A stretch of 64,000 bases of DNA from the NCBI RefSeq assembly GCF_010726085.1, contig NZ_AP022560.1, positions 5,332,001 through 5,396,000 of the forward strand, written 5' to 3'. Shown in pieces: positions 1 to 7,090 of the stretch. Position 1 is the first letter of the stretch, and each line of letters starts with the position of its first letter. Both the position numbers and the translations under genes were made by a program. The notes beneath the pieces were generated by a model. The model was not told where the DNA came from, made no database searches, and saw only the letters and a program-made list of their open reading frames with translations. This DNA is from Mycolicibacterium moriokaense. GTDB taxonomy: Bacteria; Actinomycetota; Actinomycetes; Mycobacteriales; Mycobacteriaceae.

Positions 1-249
1 GCTCAGCGTGAACAGGTCGCTCGGTTGCGACAGCCCCGCCGAGGCGAGCCGTTCGACCTCGGCCCGCTGCAGGACCGACAGCCGCTCGGCCAGCGCATCA
101 CGCTCGGCCCGAGCCTCGTTGCGTTCACGGCGGTATCGGGCCTCCTTGTTGCGGGGATTCTGCTCCCCGGCACCCTCACCTTCGGGGGTGCCGTTGAAGT
201 CGTCTACGACGCTCTCAGCGTCTGTGGCAGTGGTGTTTTCGTCCGTCAT
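1..249 (-). CDS. phage scaffold-like protein, 3' end outside window
   Basis: Only the first 83 codons are present; the gene runs off the left edge. The start ATG overlaps the stop of the upstream gene (ATGA) and is preceded by GAGGAG. The N-terminus is acidic and disordered. From about residue 33 comes a highly charged Arg/Glu coiled-coil stretch (NKEARYRRERNEARAERDAL), then a segment beginning VLQRAEVERLA. That layout, acidic leader plus coiled coil plus a Q-R-A-(D/E)-V motif, is typical of capsid scaffolding proteins of actinobacterial siphoviruses. The assignment is an inference from layout. If right, a major capsid gene is expected just left of the window. A tail-region coiled-coil protein is the main alternative. 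Confidence 0.55.
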   Translation of the reverse strand, partial: MTDENTTATDAESVVDDFNGTPEGEGAGEQNPRNKEARYRRERNEARAERDALAERLSVLQRAEVERLASAGLSQPSDLFTLS

Positions 250-509
250 CGGTTCTCCTCAAGGTTCATCAGAAGGAGGCTGCGAACCTCCGGTGTCGTG
301 TAGTGGCTGACCTCGCAGCGCCCGTACATGCCCTGCTCGGGTCGGATGGCGGTCTCGAACAGCACAAGTCCGTGGTCCTCGATGTACGCCGCCACCGGCA
401 GATACTTCGGGTCACTCACGCTGCAGGCCAGACTCCGGGCGACGGTCAGTTGCGTCCCGTCACCGACCGCCGTGACCCACGGCGCTTCGGCGACCCGAAA
501 CAGCTTCAT
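246..509 (-). CDS. hypothetical phage protein, 87 aa
   Basis: Small soluble protein with no family that I recognise. It begins with ATG overlapping the upstream stop by 4 bp, behind a good GGAGGG ribosome site, and its own stop overlaps the next start in the same way, so it belongs to the translationally coupled leftward operon. The sequence looks like a compact alpha/beta domain with a strand-rich centre (AAYIEDHGLVLFET). No catalytic motif, membrane segment or zinc site is visible. Its place beside the scaffold-like gene suggests a morphogenesis accessory, but this is only context. Confidence 0.6.
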   Translation of the reverse strand: MKLFRVAEAPWVTAVGDGTQLTVARSLACSVSDPKYLPVAAYIEDHGLVLFETAIRPEQGMYGRCEVSHYTTPEVRSLLLMNLEENR

Positions 510-826
510 GCGGCCCTCCGAAGGGAATCCATTGCGGGAACCGCGGAACGGGCGTCAGCGGCCCGCTGAGAGCCTGCCCCTACCATCTCGTGGGCCTTGA
601 ACCACGCCACCGACGTGGCGTTGTATCGGAACCTCCCGCGACCGTCCGTGCGCTCGGTCACCTTGCCCAGCGCCACCCCGTACTCGTTCAGGTGAGGTCG
701 GTTGCGGTCCTCGTTGACCTCGACCACGGTCCCGACCTTTCCCCGGAAGCGGGGCCACGTCCCTTTGGAGGGGTAGCGGGTCTCGTCTCGTTCGATCCGT
801 ACCCGGTCACCGACACGGGGAGTCAT
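506..826 (-). CDS. hypothetical phage protein with SH3/KOW-like N-terminus, 106 aa
   Basis: Starts at the ATG that overlaps the preceding stop (ATGA). A longer in-frame extension upstream was rejected because it would run through the previous gene. Residues 1-45 (RVGDRVRIERDE, then GKVGTVVEVNED) have the alternating Gly/Val pattern of a small SH3-like or KOW-type beta barrel. The C-terminus is Ala/Arg-rich and probably unstructured. The function is unknown; coupled translation on both sides ties it to the same operon as the scaffold-like gene. Confidence 0.55.
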   Translation of the reverse strand: MTPRVGDRVRIERDETRYPSKGTWPRFRGKVGTVVEVNEDRNRPHLNEYGVALGKVTERTDGRGRFRYNATSVAWFKAHEMVGAGSQRAADARSAVPAMDSLRRAA

Positions 827-909
827 CGACGGCTCTCCCTTCGCATCGCGTAGAACATCCAGCCGAGCAATGCGGCGTCCCACACCACGGGCACTAGCAA
901 CTGGCTCAC
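823..909 (-). CDS. very small membrane peptide, 28 aa (putative)
   Basis: A short GTG-started frame between two coupled genes. It begins 2 bp after the stop of the 57-aa protein and its stop overlaps the next ATG. The peptide is hydrophobic in the middle (LLVPVVWDAALLGWMF) and ends in basic residues (MRRESRR), like a single-span membrane peptide with a cytoplasmic basic tail. Tight packing is the main evidence that it is real. It could instead be a translational bridge with no product role. Confidence 0.4.
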   Translation of the reverse strand: MSQLLVPVVWDAALLGWMFYAMRRESRR

Positions 910-911
910 GC

Positions 912-1085
912 TCAGTCCTCGCTCCAGTGGGTGATGGTTGCGCCGTCCAGCAGCGAGGTCCCTCGGTCGGGGCCGAGGATCACCTGGGCCGACTCCGGGA
1001 CCTTCCACGTCCTCTCCGGGAACACCGGCCCGTCGTCCGGGTCGTGGGCCAGGTATTCGGCCAGCTTCTTCTCCAGTTCGTTCAT
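912..1085 (-). CDS. hypothetical phage protein, 57 aa
   Basis: The start is the ATG at 1085, directly behind a strong AAGGAAGGA ribosome site; the longer upstream extension would run back into the hairpin that follows the tape measure gene. The short acidic protein begins NELEKKLAEYLAHD and has a Trp-containing C-terminal half. No family is recognised. It is the first gene of the coupled run 1-1085 and lies just downstream of the hairpin at 1113-1146, so the run probably has its own promoter or depends on read-through. Confidence 0.55.
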   Translation of the reverse strand: MNELEKKLAEYLAHDPDDGPVFPERTWKVPESAQVILGPDRGTSLLDGATITHWSED

Positions 1086-1112
1086 TCCTTCCTTCCTTTC
1101 GGTTGAGACGAC

Positions 1113-1146
1113 GAACCCCCCGAGGCCCGTAGGCCCCGAGGGGTTC
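1113..1146 (-). terminator. hairpin after tape measure gene
   Basis: A GC-rich inverted repeat (GAACCCC...GGGGTTC outside, GGCC/GGCC inside, 4-nt loop) starts 11 bp beyond the tape measure stop. Only a weak T-containing tract (TTCGTCG) follows on the minus strand, so it is a mycobacterial-type terminator or attenuator rather than a textbook one. Confidence 0.5.
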
Positions 1147-1156
1147 ATCAGCCCGG

Positions 1157-3382
1157 TTAGCGCCCCTTGAACTGCAGGGCTTTCTTGTTCACTTGGTTGT
1201 TCTTGATGGCAATCGCCTCATCGACGTTGCTGACGTTGAAGATGAACTGCTCGCCCAACTGCAGGCCGTAGTCCGCAATCGCTTGCAGCGCACCGTCACC
1301 GGAGAACCCGAGGTCCCGCATGAACTGGTCAGCGTTCGCCATCGCGAAGTCCTTGCCGATGCCGAGGAGTTGCTTCTCCCACTTCTGCATCGACTCCTGA
1401 GCGGCCTTCGTGGGAGCCATCGCCTCGGCTAGCTCGTCGGCGAAGCCGTGAGCGCGATCCAGCACGGAGACCATGCCCTTCTCCAGTCCGGTTTCGAGAC
1501 CGTCCATCAGAGCCAGACCGTTCGGTGTCAACACCTTGCGGTCGTACTCCAGCGGACCCTTGACCGCCGCGATCTTCGCGGCGATACCGGATGCGAAGTC
1601 CAGCACCGCCTGCAACCCGGCCTTTATACCCGCGAGCAGGCCGTCCATCAGTGCCCTACCGGCACCGACCAACACCCCGCCGAGGTTGCCCACCGCCGAG
1701 GCGACCTTGCCGCCGAGGGCACTCATCTCCGACACGATCTGCCCGATACCGGACACCACCGCCGCCACCGCCTGCGCCAGCGCCGACTGCACCGCAGCGA
1801 CAACCTGGGACCACGCTGACTGGGCGGCACCGACGATGCCGTTCCAGATACCGGAGAGCGCGGGGCCGATCCCTCGGGCGACCCCGAGGATCGTCTGCAC
1901 CGCGCCCCGGACGACACCGGTCACACCGTTCCACGCGGCCTGGGCCGCTGTGGTGAGGCCGTTCCACATCGTGGAGAGCGCCGGTACCACCGCCGCCGCG
2001 AGTCCGGTCAGCGCCGACACCGCGATGTTGCGAACGGTGGCGAACGCTGTCTGAGCGCCGGTCGTGACCTTCTGCCACAGACCCGACAGGTCGATCTTGC
2101 TCAGGGCGTCCGTCAGAAGCTGAATCTGCACCGGGGCGAAGTCGAACAGGCTGTCAAACGCGCCGTCCTTGAACCCCGGAACCTTCGAGATAGCCGACGC
2201 CAGGGTGTTGATCAGTGTGACGACGTTCTGCAACGACGCGACAATCGCGTCCAACTCCGTCTTGAAGGACTGGATTTTCTCCGGGTTGGAGAAGAAGTCC
2301 AGGGCCTTCCCGGCGATGTCGGTCAGCCCGCCGCCGACGATCTTCAGGGTGTCGCCCAGGCCCTGAAGGGCCTTGTCGAACTTCGACATCCCGTCGGGTC
2401 CGACCTTGGTGAAGTCGGTCACCCACTTGGCGAACGACTTACCGGTGTCGTTGAACCACCCGGCGACATCCGGCAGGTTGCCGGTGAACCCCTTCACCAG
2501 GCCGAGGAAGCCCTTGGTGAAGTCGGCGATCCCCGGCGCGGCCTGACTCAGCGCCGAACTGATGTCGGCGATGATCCCCCTGATCTTCGCCAGACCCTCG
2601 GGGGAGGTGATGACGTCGGCGAACGACTTCGCCATATCGGCGAGGCCCTGCGTCACCTTCGGCAGGGCCTGCTGCAGCGTCGGGAAAATCACGGCCAGCT
2701 TGTCGAACACCGGGCCGATCTGGTCCTCCACCGCCGCCGACATCGTCGCCTTCAGCGACTCGAACGGCTCCCGAAGGCGTTCAGCCGCCTTCTTCAGGCC
2801 GTCCATACCGAGAGCCATCGCCCCGATAGGCACCGCCACCGAGGCGATCAGACCGGGAAGCGCGGTCACCGCCGTGACGACCGCCCCGAGCGCCCCGGCG
2901 ATCAGCGGGGTGATCGCGCCGAGCAACGACACGAGGACCGCGAGGCCGGCGGGGCTGCTTAACGTGCCGCGCAGCCCGCCTTGGGTCATCTTCGACTGGG
3001 CGTCGGCGACCTTGTCGAGGAACCCGCCCAGCGTCTGGGTGAGGGAATCACCGAACTTCGCCGCGACACCGGTCAGTGTGTTCAGTAGTCGGTTGCGGTC
3101 GACGTCGACACGGACCTTGGTGTCCATGCCAGCGGTTGCGGCACGAATCCGCTCCCGCAGGCCCGCGACGTCGGCCTTGACGTCGATCCGGGCGTCGATG
3201 TCTGAGACTTGCTTCTTGAGCTTGGCGATCTCACCCTTCGCCAACTCCAGCTCGACCGGGACGTGAACCCGCGTGCGTTCGGCTGACTTCAGGTCCCGCT
3301 CTAGGTCGCTTCGGAAGCGGTCGGTGTCCGGGACGACCCGGATACTGATCCGACCGACTTCCTCACCGCCTGCTCCTGCCAT
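1157..3382 (-). CDS. phage tail tape measure protein, 741 aa
   Basis: The tape measure protein sets tail length and is ejected with the DNA in siphoviruses. The N-terminus ([20 protein letters not shown]) is typical of actinobacteriophage tape measures. A Lys/Glu/Asp-rich coiled coil follows to about residue 120, then hydrophobic Ala/Gly/Val segments (about 145-195 and 440-580), and near the C-terminus the GPLEYDRKVLTPNG and ALMDGL motifs common in this family. I chose ATG 3382 because GGAG lies 7 bp before it; the TTG twelve bases upstream overlaps that ribosome site. At 741 aa it is short for the family, which would imply a short tail if it works alone. Unusually, no tail-assembly chaperone genes precede it. 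Confidence 0.9.
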   Translation of the reverse strand: MAGAGGEEVGRISIRVVPDTDRFRSDLERDLKSAERTRVHVPVELELAKGEIAKLKKQVSDIDARIDVKADVAGLRERIRAATAGMDTKVRVDVDRNRLLNTLTGVAAKFGDSLTQTLGGFLDKVADAQSKMTQGGLRGTLSSPAGLAVLVSLLGAITPLIAGALGAVVTAVTALPGLIASVAVPIGAMALGMDGLKKAAERLREPFESLKATMSAAVEDQIGPVFDKLAVIFPTLQQALPKVTQGLADMAKSFADVITSPEGLAKIRGIIADISSALSQAAPGIADFTKGFLGLVKGFTGNLPDVAGWFNDTGKSFAKWVTDFTKVGPDGMSKFDKALQGLGDTLKIVGGGLTDIAGKALDFFSNPEKIQSFKTELDAIVASLQNVVTLINTLASAISKVPGFKDGAFDSLFDFAPVQIQLLTDALSKIDLSGLWQKVTTGAQTAFATVRNIAVSALTGLAAAVVPALSTMWNGLTTAAQAAWNGVTGVVRGAVQTILGVARGIGPALSGIWNGIVGAAQSAWSQVVAAVQSALAQAVAAVVSGIGQIVSEMSALGGKVASAVGNLGGVLVGAGRALMDGLLAGIKAGLQAVLDFASGIAAKIAAVKGPLEYDRKVLTPNGLALMDGLETGLEKGMVSVLDRAHGFADELAEAMAPTKAAQESMQKWEKQLLGIGKDFAMANADQFMRDLGFSGDGALQAIADYGLQLGEQFIFNVSNVDEAIAIKNNQVNKKALQFKGR

Positions 3383-3399
3383 GTAGTTCTCCAATCACA

Positions 3400-3428
3400 A
3401 AGGCCCCCAGCCGTGTGGCTGGAGGCCC
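3400..3428 (-). terminator. terminator between Rep-like gene and tape measure gene
   Basis: An 11-bp stem with one G-U pair and a loop of four bases (GGCCTCCAGCC-acac-GGCTGGGGGCC on the minus strand), followed by TTTG. It lies between the stop at 3446 and the tape measure start, so it probably separates a replication transcript from a morphogenesis transcript. Confidence 0.6.
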
Positions 3429-3445
3429 GTAGGTCTTGGTGGTGG

Positions 3446-4189
3446 TTATGCCGATAGCCGAAGTTCCGGCACCGGTGTCTCCTTGTCGTGCACGATCACG
3501 CCCGAACGGATCAGACGCTTGATCACCGTGTTGGTGATCTGTTGAGGAACCTGGGTAACCGACTGCCCAGCCTTGGCAGGGATCGGCCCATCGGCCAGAA
3601 CGGCTAGGAGCCGTTCCTCGGCTAGGGCCTCCTGGTCCTCGTCGGAGAGGAGGAACTGTGGTTCCGCCTTGGACTGACCAGTTGCATCCGGGGGAAGATC
3701 AATCCCCTGCCCCGGCCTCATAAGGCCGGTGCCGGGAAGGGGGAACTGTGGTTCCCCCTCTGTAGGAGAAGTACTTCTCTTAGGAGAAGTACTAGGAGAA
3801 GTAGGGAGGAACTGTGGTTCCTCCTTTACCGGAACTGTGGTTCCTCCTTCTCCATCCTCAAGGGGGAACTGTGGTTCCGCCTTTGATGACGGAAGGCGGA
3901 ACTGTGGTTCCTCCTTGGGGATGGTCAGCCGGTAGTCCGTGGCCTTCCCGGAGGAGTTGCCCACCGACACAATCTCCAGCCAACCCGCCGCTACGTTCGC
4001 GGCAATCTGCTTCCTGACTCCTCGGACCGTGAGGCCTGTTGCCTCGGCCAAGGTCTCCTGTTTCACAAACCCGGTCAGAGTGTGGTTGTCCATGTACGTC
4101 CGGATGACGTTGACAACCGTCCTCGGCAGCTTCGGATCACCGTTGCGGTTGTAAGCCTTGTCCCACTGCAGGATCGGGGGCGTGCTCAC
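3446..4189 (-). CDS. two-domain winged-helix phage replication-initiator-like protein, 247 aa
   Basis: The N-terminal domain (residues about 5-92) reads as a winged helix of the kind found in phage replication proteins: TFVKQETLAEATGLTVRG-like helices, then a basic wing. A low-complexity linker (about 93-185) repeats the peptide EPQF, and a second small winged-helix-like domain (about 188-247) ends the protein. The GTG start overlaps the upstream stop (GTGA). The linker DNA carries six copies of a perfect palindrome, described separately. An initiator gene holding its own iterons is the arrangement of lambda O, so replication initiation is my preferred reading. A transcriptional regulator is the alternative. 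No helicase or primase motif is visible. Confidence 0.6.
   Translation of the reverse strand: MSTPPILQWDKAYNRNGDPKLPRTVVNVIRTYMDNHTLTGFVKQETLAEATGLTVRGVRKQIAANVAAGWLEIVSVGNSSGKATDYRLTIPKEEPQFRLPSSKAEPQFPLEDGEGGTTVPVKEEPQFLPTSPSTSPKRSTSPTEGEPQFPLPGTGLMRPGQGIDLPPDATGQSKAEPQFLLSDEDQEALAEERLLAVLADGPIPAKAGQSVTQVPQQITNTVIKRLIRSGVIVHDKETPVPELRLSA
3652..3911. repeat. six iteron-like 14-bp palindromes inside the Rep-like gene
   Basis: GGAACTGTGGTTCC occurs without mismatch at 3652-3665, 3742-3755, 3808-3821, 3831-3844, 3865-3878 and 3898-3911. It is a 5-bp inverted repeat around TGTG, and most copies are followed by NCCTT. The third-to-fourth spacing is 23 bp, so the fourth copy is read in a different codon phase (GTTVP instead of EPQF). 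The DNA word, not the peptide, is therefore what is conserved. Copy 2 extends to 9-bp arms and copy 3 to 8-bp arms. Likely roles are replication iterons or operators for the encoded protein. Confidence 0.85.
3763..3803. repeat. three copies of TAGGAGAAGTA between iterons 2 and 3
   Basis: Exact copies lie at 3763-3773, 3781-3791 and 3793-3803. The first forms the perfect palindrome AGAAGTACTTCT with its flank. The block is less GC-rich than its surroundings and sits in the largest iteron gap but one, the place where an unwinding element would be expected in an iteron origin. It also encodes a Thr-Ser-Pro repeat, so a purely protein-level explanation is possible. Confidence 0.55.
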
Positions 4190-4338
4190 TCAGCACCCCG
4201 CAGAGCCGCAAGCTCAGCCCGCAGCCGAGCTACCTCGGCACGGGCCTCGTTCCGCTGTCGGCGGTACTTGGCGCACTCTCTGCGGAGGTTCCTGATCGCC
4301 TGCTCGGCTACGTCAGGAACTTTGACGGTCAACTCCAT
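4186..4338 (-). CDS. small coiled-coil phage protein, 50 aa
   Basis: ATG at 4338 follows the ribosome site GAAAGGA, and the stop TGA overlaps the GTG of the Rep-like gene. The product is Arg/Glu/Ala-rich and helical, with the stretch KYRRQRNEARAEVARLRAEL. That resembles the charged helix of the scaffold-like protein at the left edge (RYRRERNEARAERDAL). The shared motif may be chance coiled-coil composition, or it may reflect a common interaction. Function unknown; coupling suggests a partner of the Rep-like protein. Confidence 0.55.
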   Translation of the reverse strand: MELTVKVPDVAEQAIRNLRRECAKYRRQRNEARAEVARLRAELAALRGAE

Positions 4339-4407
4339 ATCGGTGTTCCTTTCTGTAGGCCGGTCCTTTCTGGGGCCACCTGGGCGGGACCGGGAATTGT
4401 TGGGGGA

Positions 4408-4432
4408 GGCCCTCAGAAGCGATCTGAGGGCC
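4408..4432. terminator. 10-bp perfect stem-loop, possible terminator
   Basis: GGCCCTCAGA and TCTGAGGGCC pair perfectly around a 5-nt loop, 38 bp past the stop of the gene at 4470-4640. There is no T-tract, so it may stabilise a 3' end rather than terminate. A second small stem (ATCACCC/GGGTGAT) lies next to it at about 4438-4455. Confidence 0.45.
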
Positions 4433-4469
4433 GAACATCACCCTCCGTGGGTGATTGGCTTGGGGAGGC

Positions 4470-4640
4470 TCAGGCGGCGACCAGAGCCTCAATCCGGCGC
4501 AGCCGCTCCCGTGCATCACGGAGCGAACTGCGGTACCGGGATTCGTTGATCAGGGCACAGCCCCGGCAGCCGCCGTTGGGACGGCGGTCCTGCGGGCCTC
4601 GGATGACGTGCCGCCCTGAGCGGCAAGTGGTTTCGTGCAT
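4470..4640 (-). CDS. small Cys/Arg-rich phage protein, 56 aa
   Basis: I chose the ATG at 4640 because GAGAAAGG lies 6-8 bp upstream; upstream in-frame codons run through a strong terminator. The peptide has a first half with Cys and His (HETTCRSGRHV, then GGCRGCALINE), which could bind a metal, and an Arg/Glu helical second half. No family is recognised. It lies alone between the putative non-coding RNA and the coiled-coil gene, and may be an excision or regulatory factor. Confidence 0.5.
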   Translation of the reverse strand: MHETTCRSGRHVIRGPQDRRPNGGCRGCALINESRYRSSLRDARERLRRIEALVAA

Positions 4641-4684
4641 CGTGAACCTTTCTCTCTCCGCTGGGCCATCGAAAGACAGCCGAC

Positions 4685-4712
4685 AAAAAACGCCCGTCCG
4701 AGACGGACGAGC
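4685..4712 (-). terminator. strong intrinsic terminator with U6 tract
   Basis: On the minus strand GCTCGTCCG-tct-CGGACGGGC forms a 9-bp stem (one G-U) followed by G and TTTTTT. It is the best textbook terminator in the element. No convincing protein gene ends in front of it, which points to a non-coding transcript from the right. Confidence 0.85.
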
Positions 4713-4930
4713 CAACAGACACAGGGCCTCTCACCCTGCGGAAGGAAGCTGAGGCCCTCCGCATCGCAGACTGCGGAGGGCAGGGGACGGCCAGCCGGGG
4801 CCGTCCGGGTGCGGGTGACCAACCCGCGTCAACAGGAGAACCGTCGAGGGAGGTAGCACGGGACCCTCAACGGGCAACTGGAAGTCTCTGGGGTAGACCC
4901 TCTCGGTCTACGGAGGGGAGGAAACCCCTT
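4685..4930 (-). ncRNA. putative structured phage RNA, about 245 nt
   Basis: Between the promoter-like repeat at 4924-4980 and the terminator at 4685-4712 there is no plausible protein gene but a chain of stems. They are GTAGACC/GGTCTAC (4893-4911), GCGGGT/ACCCGC (4811-4827), GGACGGCC/GGCCGTCC (4785-4806), CCCTCCGCA/TGCGGAGGG (4755-4780) and AGGGCCTC/GAGGCCCT (4723-4758). The last two share bases 4755-4758 and cannot form together, a hallmark of switching or attenuation. A -10-like TATATA on the minus strand (4938-4943) would start RNA near 4930. Function is unknown; antisense or attenuator RNA controlling lysogeny or replication are options. Confidence 0.5.
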
Positions 4931-5558
4931 CACTTGGTATATAGGGACGAATTTCGGATGTCCGGAGCCAAATGTGGTGGAGGCCACAAGGACCTGTCCC
5001 CCTGGGGGACTTACCCCTTCACCCTATAAGTACCTGTCTGCAAATCGTGTACGGTGTCAAATGTGGCGAATGTCACCTGGGTTGGGAGCCAGTCCCTCTC
5101 AGGACCCCTCACCTATTAAGTAGGTGTACTTTTTGCCCTCGGAGGGCTGAAAGTGACCGAAGTCACCTCTCGGACAGCCCCTCTCGATGTACCCCTTCAT
5201 ATGGATATGGGTGCAAAAATCTGAAAGTTCTCCAAAATGTGAGCGGACTCATTCGGGGTCAGGGCCTCTCGGCCCTGAACCCCTTCATATGGATATGGGC
5301 GTGAAATGTGGCCTTTAGTACCACCCCGTGACCAAGCTCACCGGGACGACGGGAAGGTCCCTCCCCGGCTCCGTACCCCCTCACCCTGTATGTACCTGTA
5401 ATTTTTGACTGTACGGGGCCAAATGTGGTGGAGATCACCAGAACTGGTCTCTCCGGGGGCTTACCCCTCCACTAGGTATATAGGCGTCTGCAACGACCCC
5501 TCACCCTGTATGTACCTCTGATTTTTGACTGTACGGAGTGAAATGTGGTGGATGTCAC
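4924..5558 (-). repeat. array of eight promoter-like repeat units
   Basis: Read on the minus strand, units end in GTGARGGGGT or a close variant at about 4924, 5013, 5104, 5191, 5279, 5375, 5463 and 5496. Four of them (4924-4980, 5013-5076, 5375-5436, 5496-5558) share an exact architecture: GTG-rich dyad ending CACATTT, 5 bp, CGKACA, 15 bp, TAYNTA, 4 bp, GTGARGGGG. CGKACA and TAYNTA sit where -35 and -10 elements would. Stem-loops follow several units (for example TCAGGGCC/GGCCCTGA at 5262-5281). The last unit overlaps the integrase stop codon. I see no protein gene in 4641-5554. Confidence 0.7.
4938..4964 (-). promoter_or_regulatory. putative promoter for the structured RNA
   Basis: Minus-strand CGGACA (4959-4964), 15 bp spacer, TATATA (4938-4943), in the first unit of the array. 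The same 15-bp spacing recurs in three other units, which supports its use as a promoter. Predicted start is near 4930. Confidence 0.45.
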
Positions 5559-7090
5559 TTGATCCCGTCAGGGACTCGCAGCTCGAACCTGAACGCTCCC
5601 GCGTTCCGGGCCGACCGCTTCCCCTCGATGCCCTCGATTACCGCCGCCAGCGTGATGCCCGAGCGAGCCAGAAGCTCCCGGCGGGCATCGCTGTCTGACG
5701 TCTCCCACACCGACCGGTACGTCTCACCGGTCCCCCGCCATTCCCACCGAGCTTCCCGAGCGGGAGCGGACTCTAATTCCGCGATCCGCTCGTCCAGGGC
5801 GTCCAATTGCCGCTGGAGTCTCTGCTTGGCCGTCCTCGACTTCGCACGGCCAGCGGCCTGGGTGAGTTCGTCCAGTGCCGTCACGGCCTCCCGTAGCTCG
5901 GCCTCACGGCTGTCTCCGGGGACCCACACCCTCTCGCGTACCTCGGTGTCCCCAAGCTGCTCCAGGAACACCTCCCCGGCTAGCTGCTCCAGGTCCTCGG
6001 CGGGGATCATCACCGAGCACCGGTCCCGGCAGCGGTAGTACCGGTACTCGTACTCCTTGCCGTACTGGGGACGCTTCACCGAGTTCGCCTCGTGGTGCAG
6101 CGGAGCACCGCAACCGAGGCAGTACACCAGGCCCGACAGCGGGCTGGCCTCGGCCCGACGTGCTGGGCGGTGAGCGGCCTTGGTCTTGTCTAGAGCCGCC
6201 TGCAGCAGCACCCACTCGTCAAGTGACACAAGCGGTTCCGCTATCTGCACCGGCATACCCGAGTCGTCCCTCACGGTCTCGCCCTTGTGGTGGGCGAACC
6301 CGCGAAGGGCCTTGCTCCGCAGCATGTTCCGCAGCGGGGACAGGTGCCAGCGCCCCGGTTCTCGGCTCTGATCGCCCTTCTGGCGGGCGTCGGAGGGAGC
6401 GGTAGCCCCCTCCTTCGAGCGTCCAGCCTTGCTGGCCGCGTAGTACGCCGCAGGGGTAGGAATCCCCTCGGCGGTCAATTCCGCCGCGATACGGGACAGT
6501 GGCTTCTCATCGACTATGACGCTGTCCACGATCCGCTTGACGATCCTGTGGGCCTCGGGGTCTATCTCCAAACCCCAGCCGTCCTCGGTGCGGACGGCAC
6601 GGTAGCCGAACGGTGGCTTACCTCCAGGCCACCGGCCCAACTGGCGCAGCTTCGCCCGCGAGGACCGCTGGCGCTCCCGGATCGCCTCAAGCTCGCCCTC
6701 GGCCAGACCGGCGATCACCGAGGCCAGCATCCGACCCGCCCACGAGCCGAGGTCGATGGACTCCGAGCACGACACCACGGTCTTGTCGTGCTCCTGGCAC
6801 CAGCCAAAGAGCTTGTTCAGTTGGATGGCATTCCTGCCTAGCCGGTCCAGCTTCCAGGCGCACACCGCGTCCCAGTCCGGGAACCGCTCGGTAAGCCACG
6901 GGCCGAGACCCGGAGTCTCGAACGGGTCCACCGACCCGGAGACGTCCACGTCCTCGGCCCACCCGACGAGCGTGTGACCGTTGGCGGACACCCACTGTTC
7001 GATCACTTCCCGCTGCCGCTCCACCGAGGTCGATTCCTCGGTGCTGCGGGAGAGCCGTACCCTGCCTAGTACTCGCAGCTCTTTGCTCAT
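5555..7090 (-). CDS. int: large serine integrase, 511 aa
   Basis: Catalyses site-specific insertion of the element. The resolvase domain carries the nucleophile in GRVRLSRS (Ser14 by alignment with Bxb1 Int, which has RLSR at the same place) and the DVSGSVDPFETP motif. The recombinase domain follows (GKPPFGYRAV). The zinc-ribbon domain has Cys324, Cys327, Cys354 and Cys358, and a coiled coil lies at about 400-460. Length is normal for the family (about 500 aa). The ATG at 7090 lies only 20 bp from the trmL start, and the bases before it (CCTCC on this strand) are not a ribosome site. In the integrated state expression is therefore probably weak or leaderless. Confidence 0.95.
   Translation of the reverse strand: MSKELRVLGRVRLSRSTEESTSVERQREVIEQWVSANGHTLVGWAEDVDVSGSVDPFETPGLGPWLTERFPDWDAVCAWKLDRLGRNAIQLNKLFGWCQEHDKTVVSCSESIDLGSWAGRMLASVIAGLAEGELEAIRERQRSSRAKLRQLGRWPGGKPPFGYRAVRTEDGWGLEIDPEAHRIVKRIVDSVIVDEKPLSRIAAELTAEGIPTPAAYYAASKAGRSKEGATAPSDARQKGDQSREPGRWHLSPLRNMLRSKALRGFAHHKGETVRDDSGMPVQIAEPLVSLDEWVLLQAALDKTKAAHRPARRAEASPLSGLVYCLGCGAPLHHEANSVKRPQYGKEYEYRYYRCRDRCSVMIPAEDLEQLAGEVFLEQLGDTEVRERVWVPGDSREAELREAVTALDELTQAAGRAKSRTAKQRLQRQLDALDERIAELESAPAREARWEWRGTGETYRSVWETSDSDARRELLARSGITLAAVIEGIEGKRSARNAGAFRFELRVPDGIK

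Noticed and set aside
4550..4822. Leftward ORF of 90 codons over the stem-loop region
   Set aside because: It reads straight through a strong terminator and several stems and has no ribosome site; the region fits an RNA better.
4924..5558. CRISPR-like array
   Set aside because: Unit length and spacing vary widely, repeats are imperfect, no spacer pattern and no cas genes.
4924..5558. Cluster A-type stoperator sites
   Set aside because: The conserved words do not resemble the asymmetric 13-bp stoperator consensus as I remember it.
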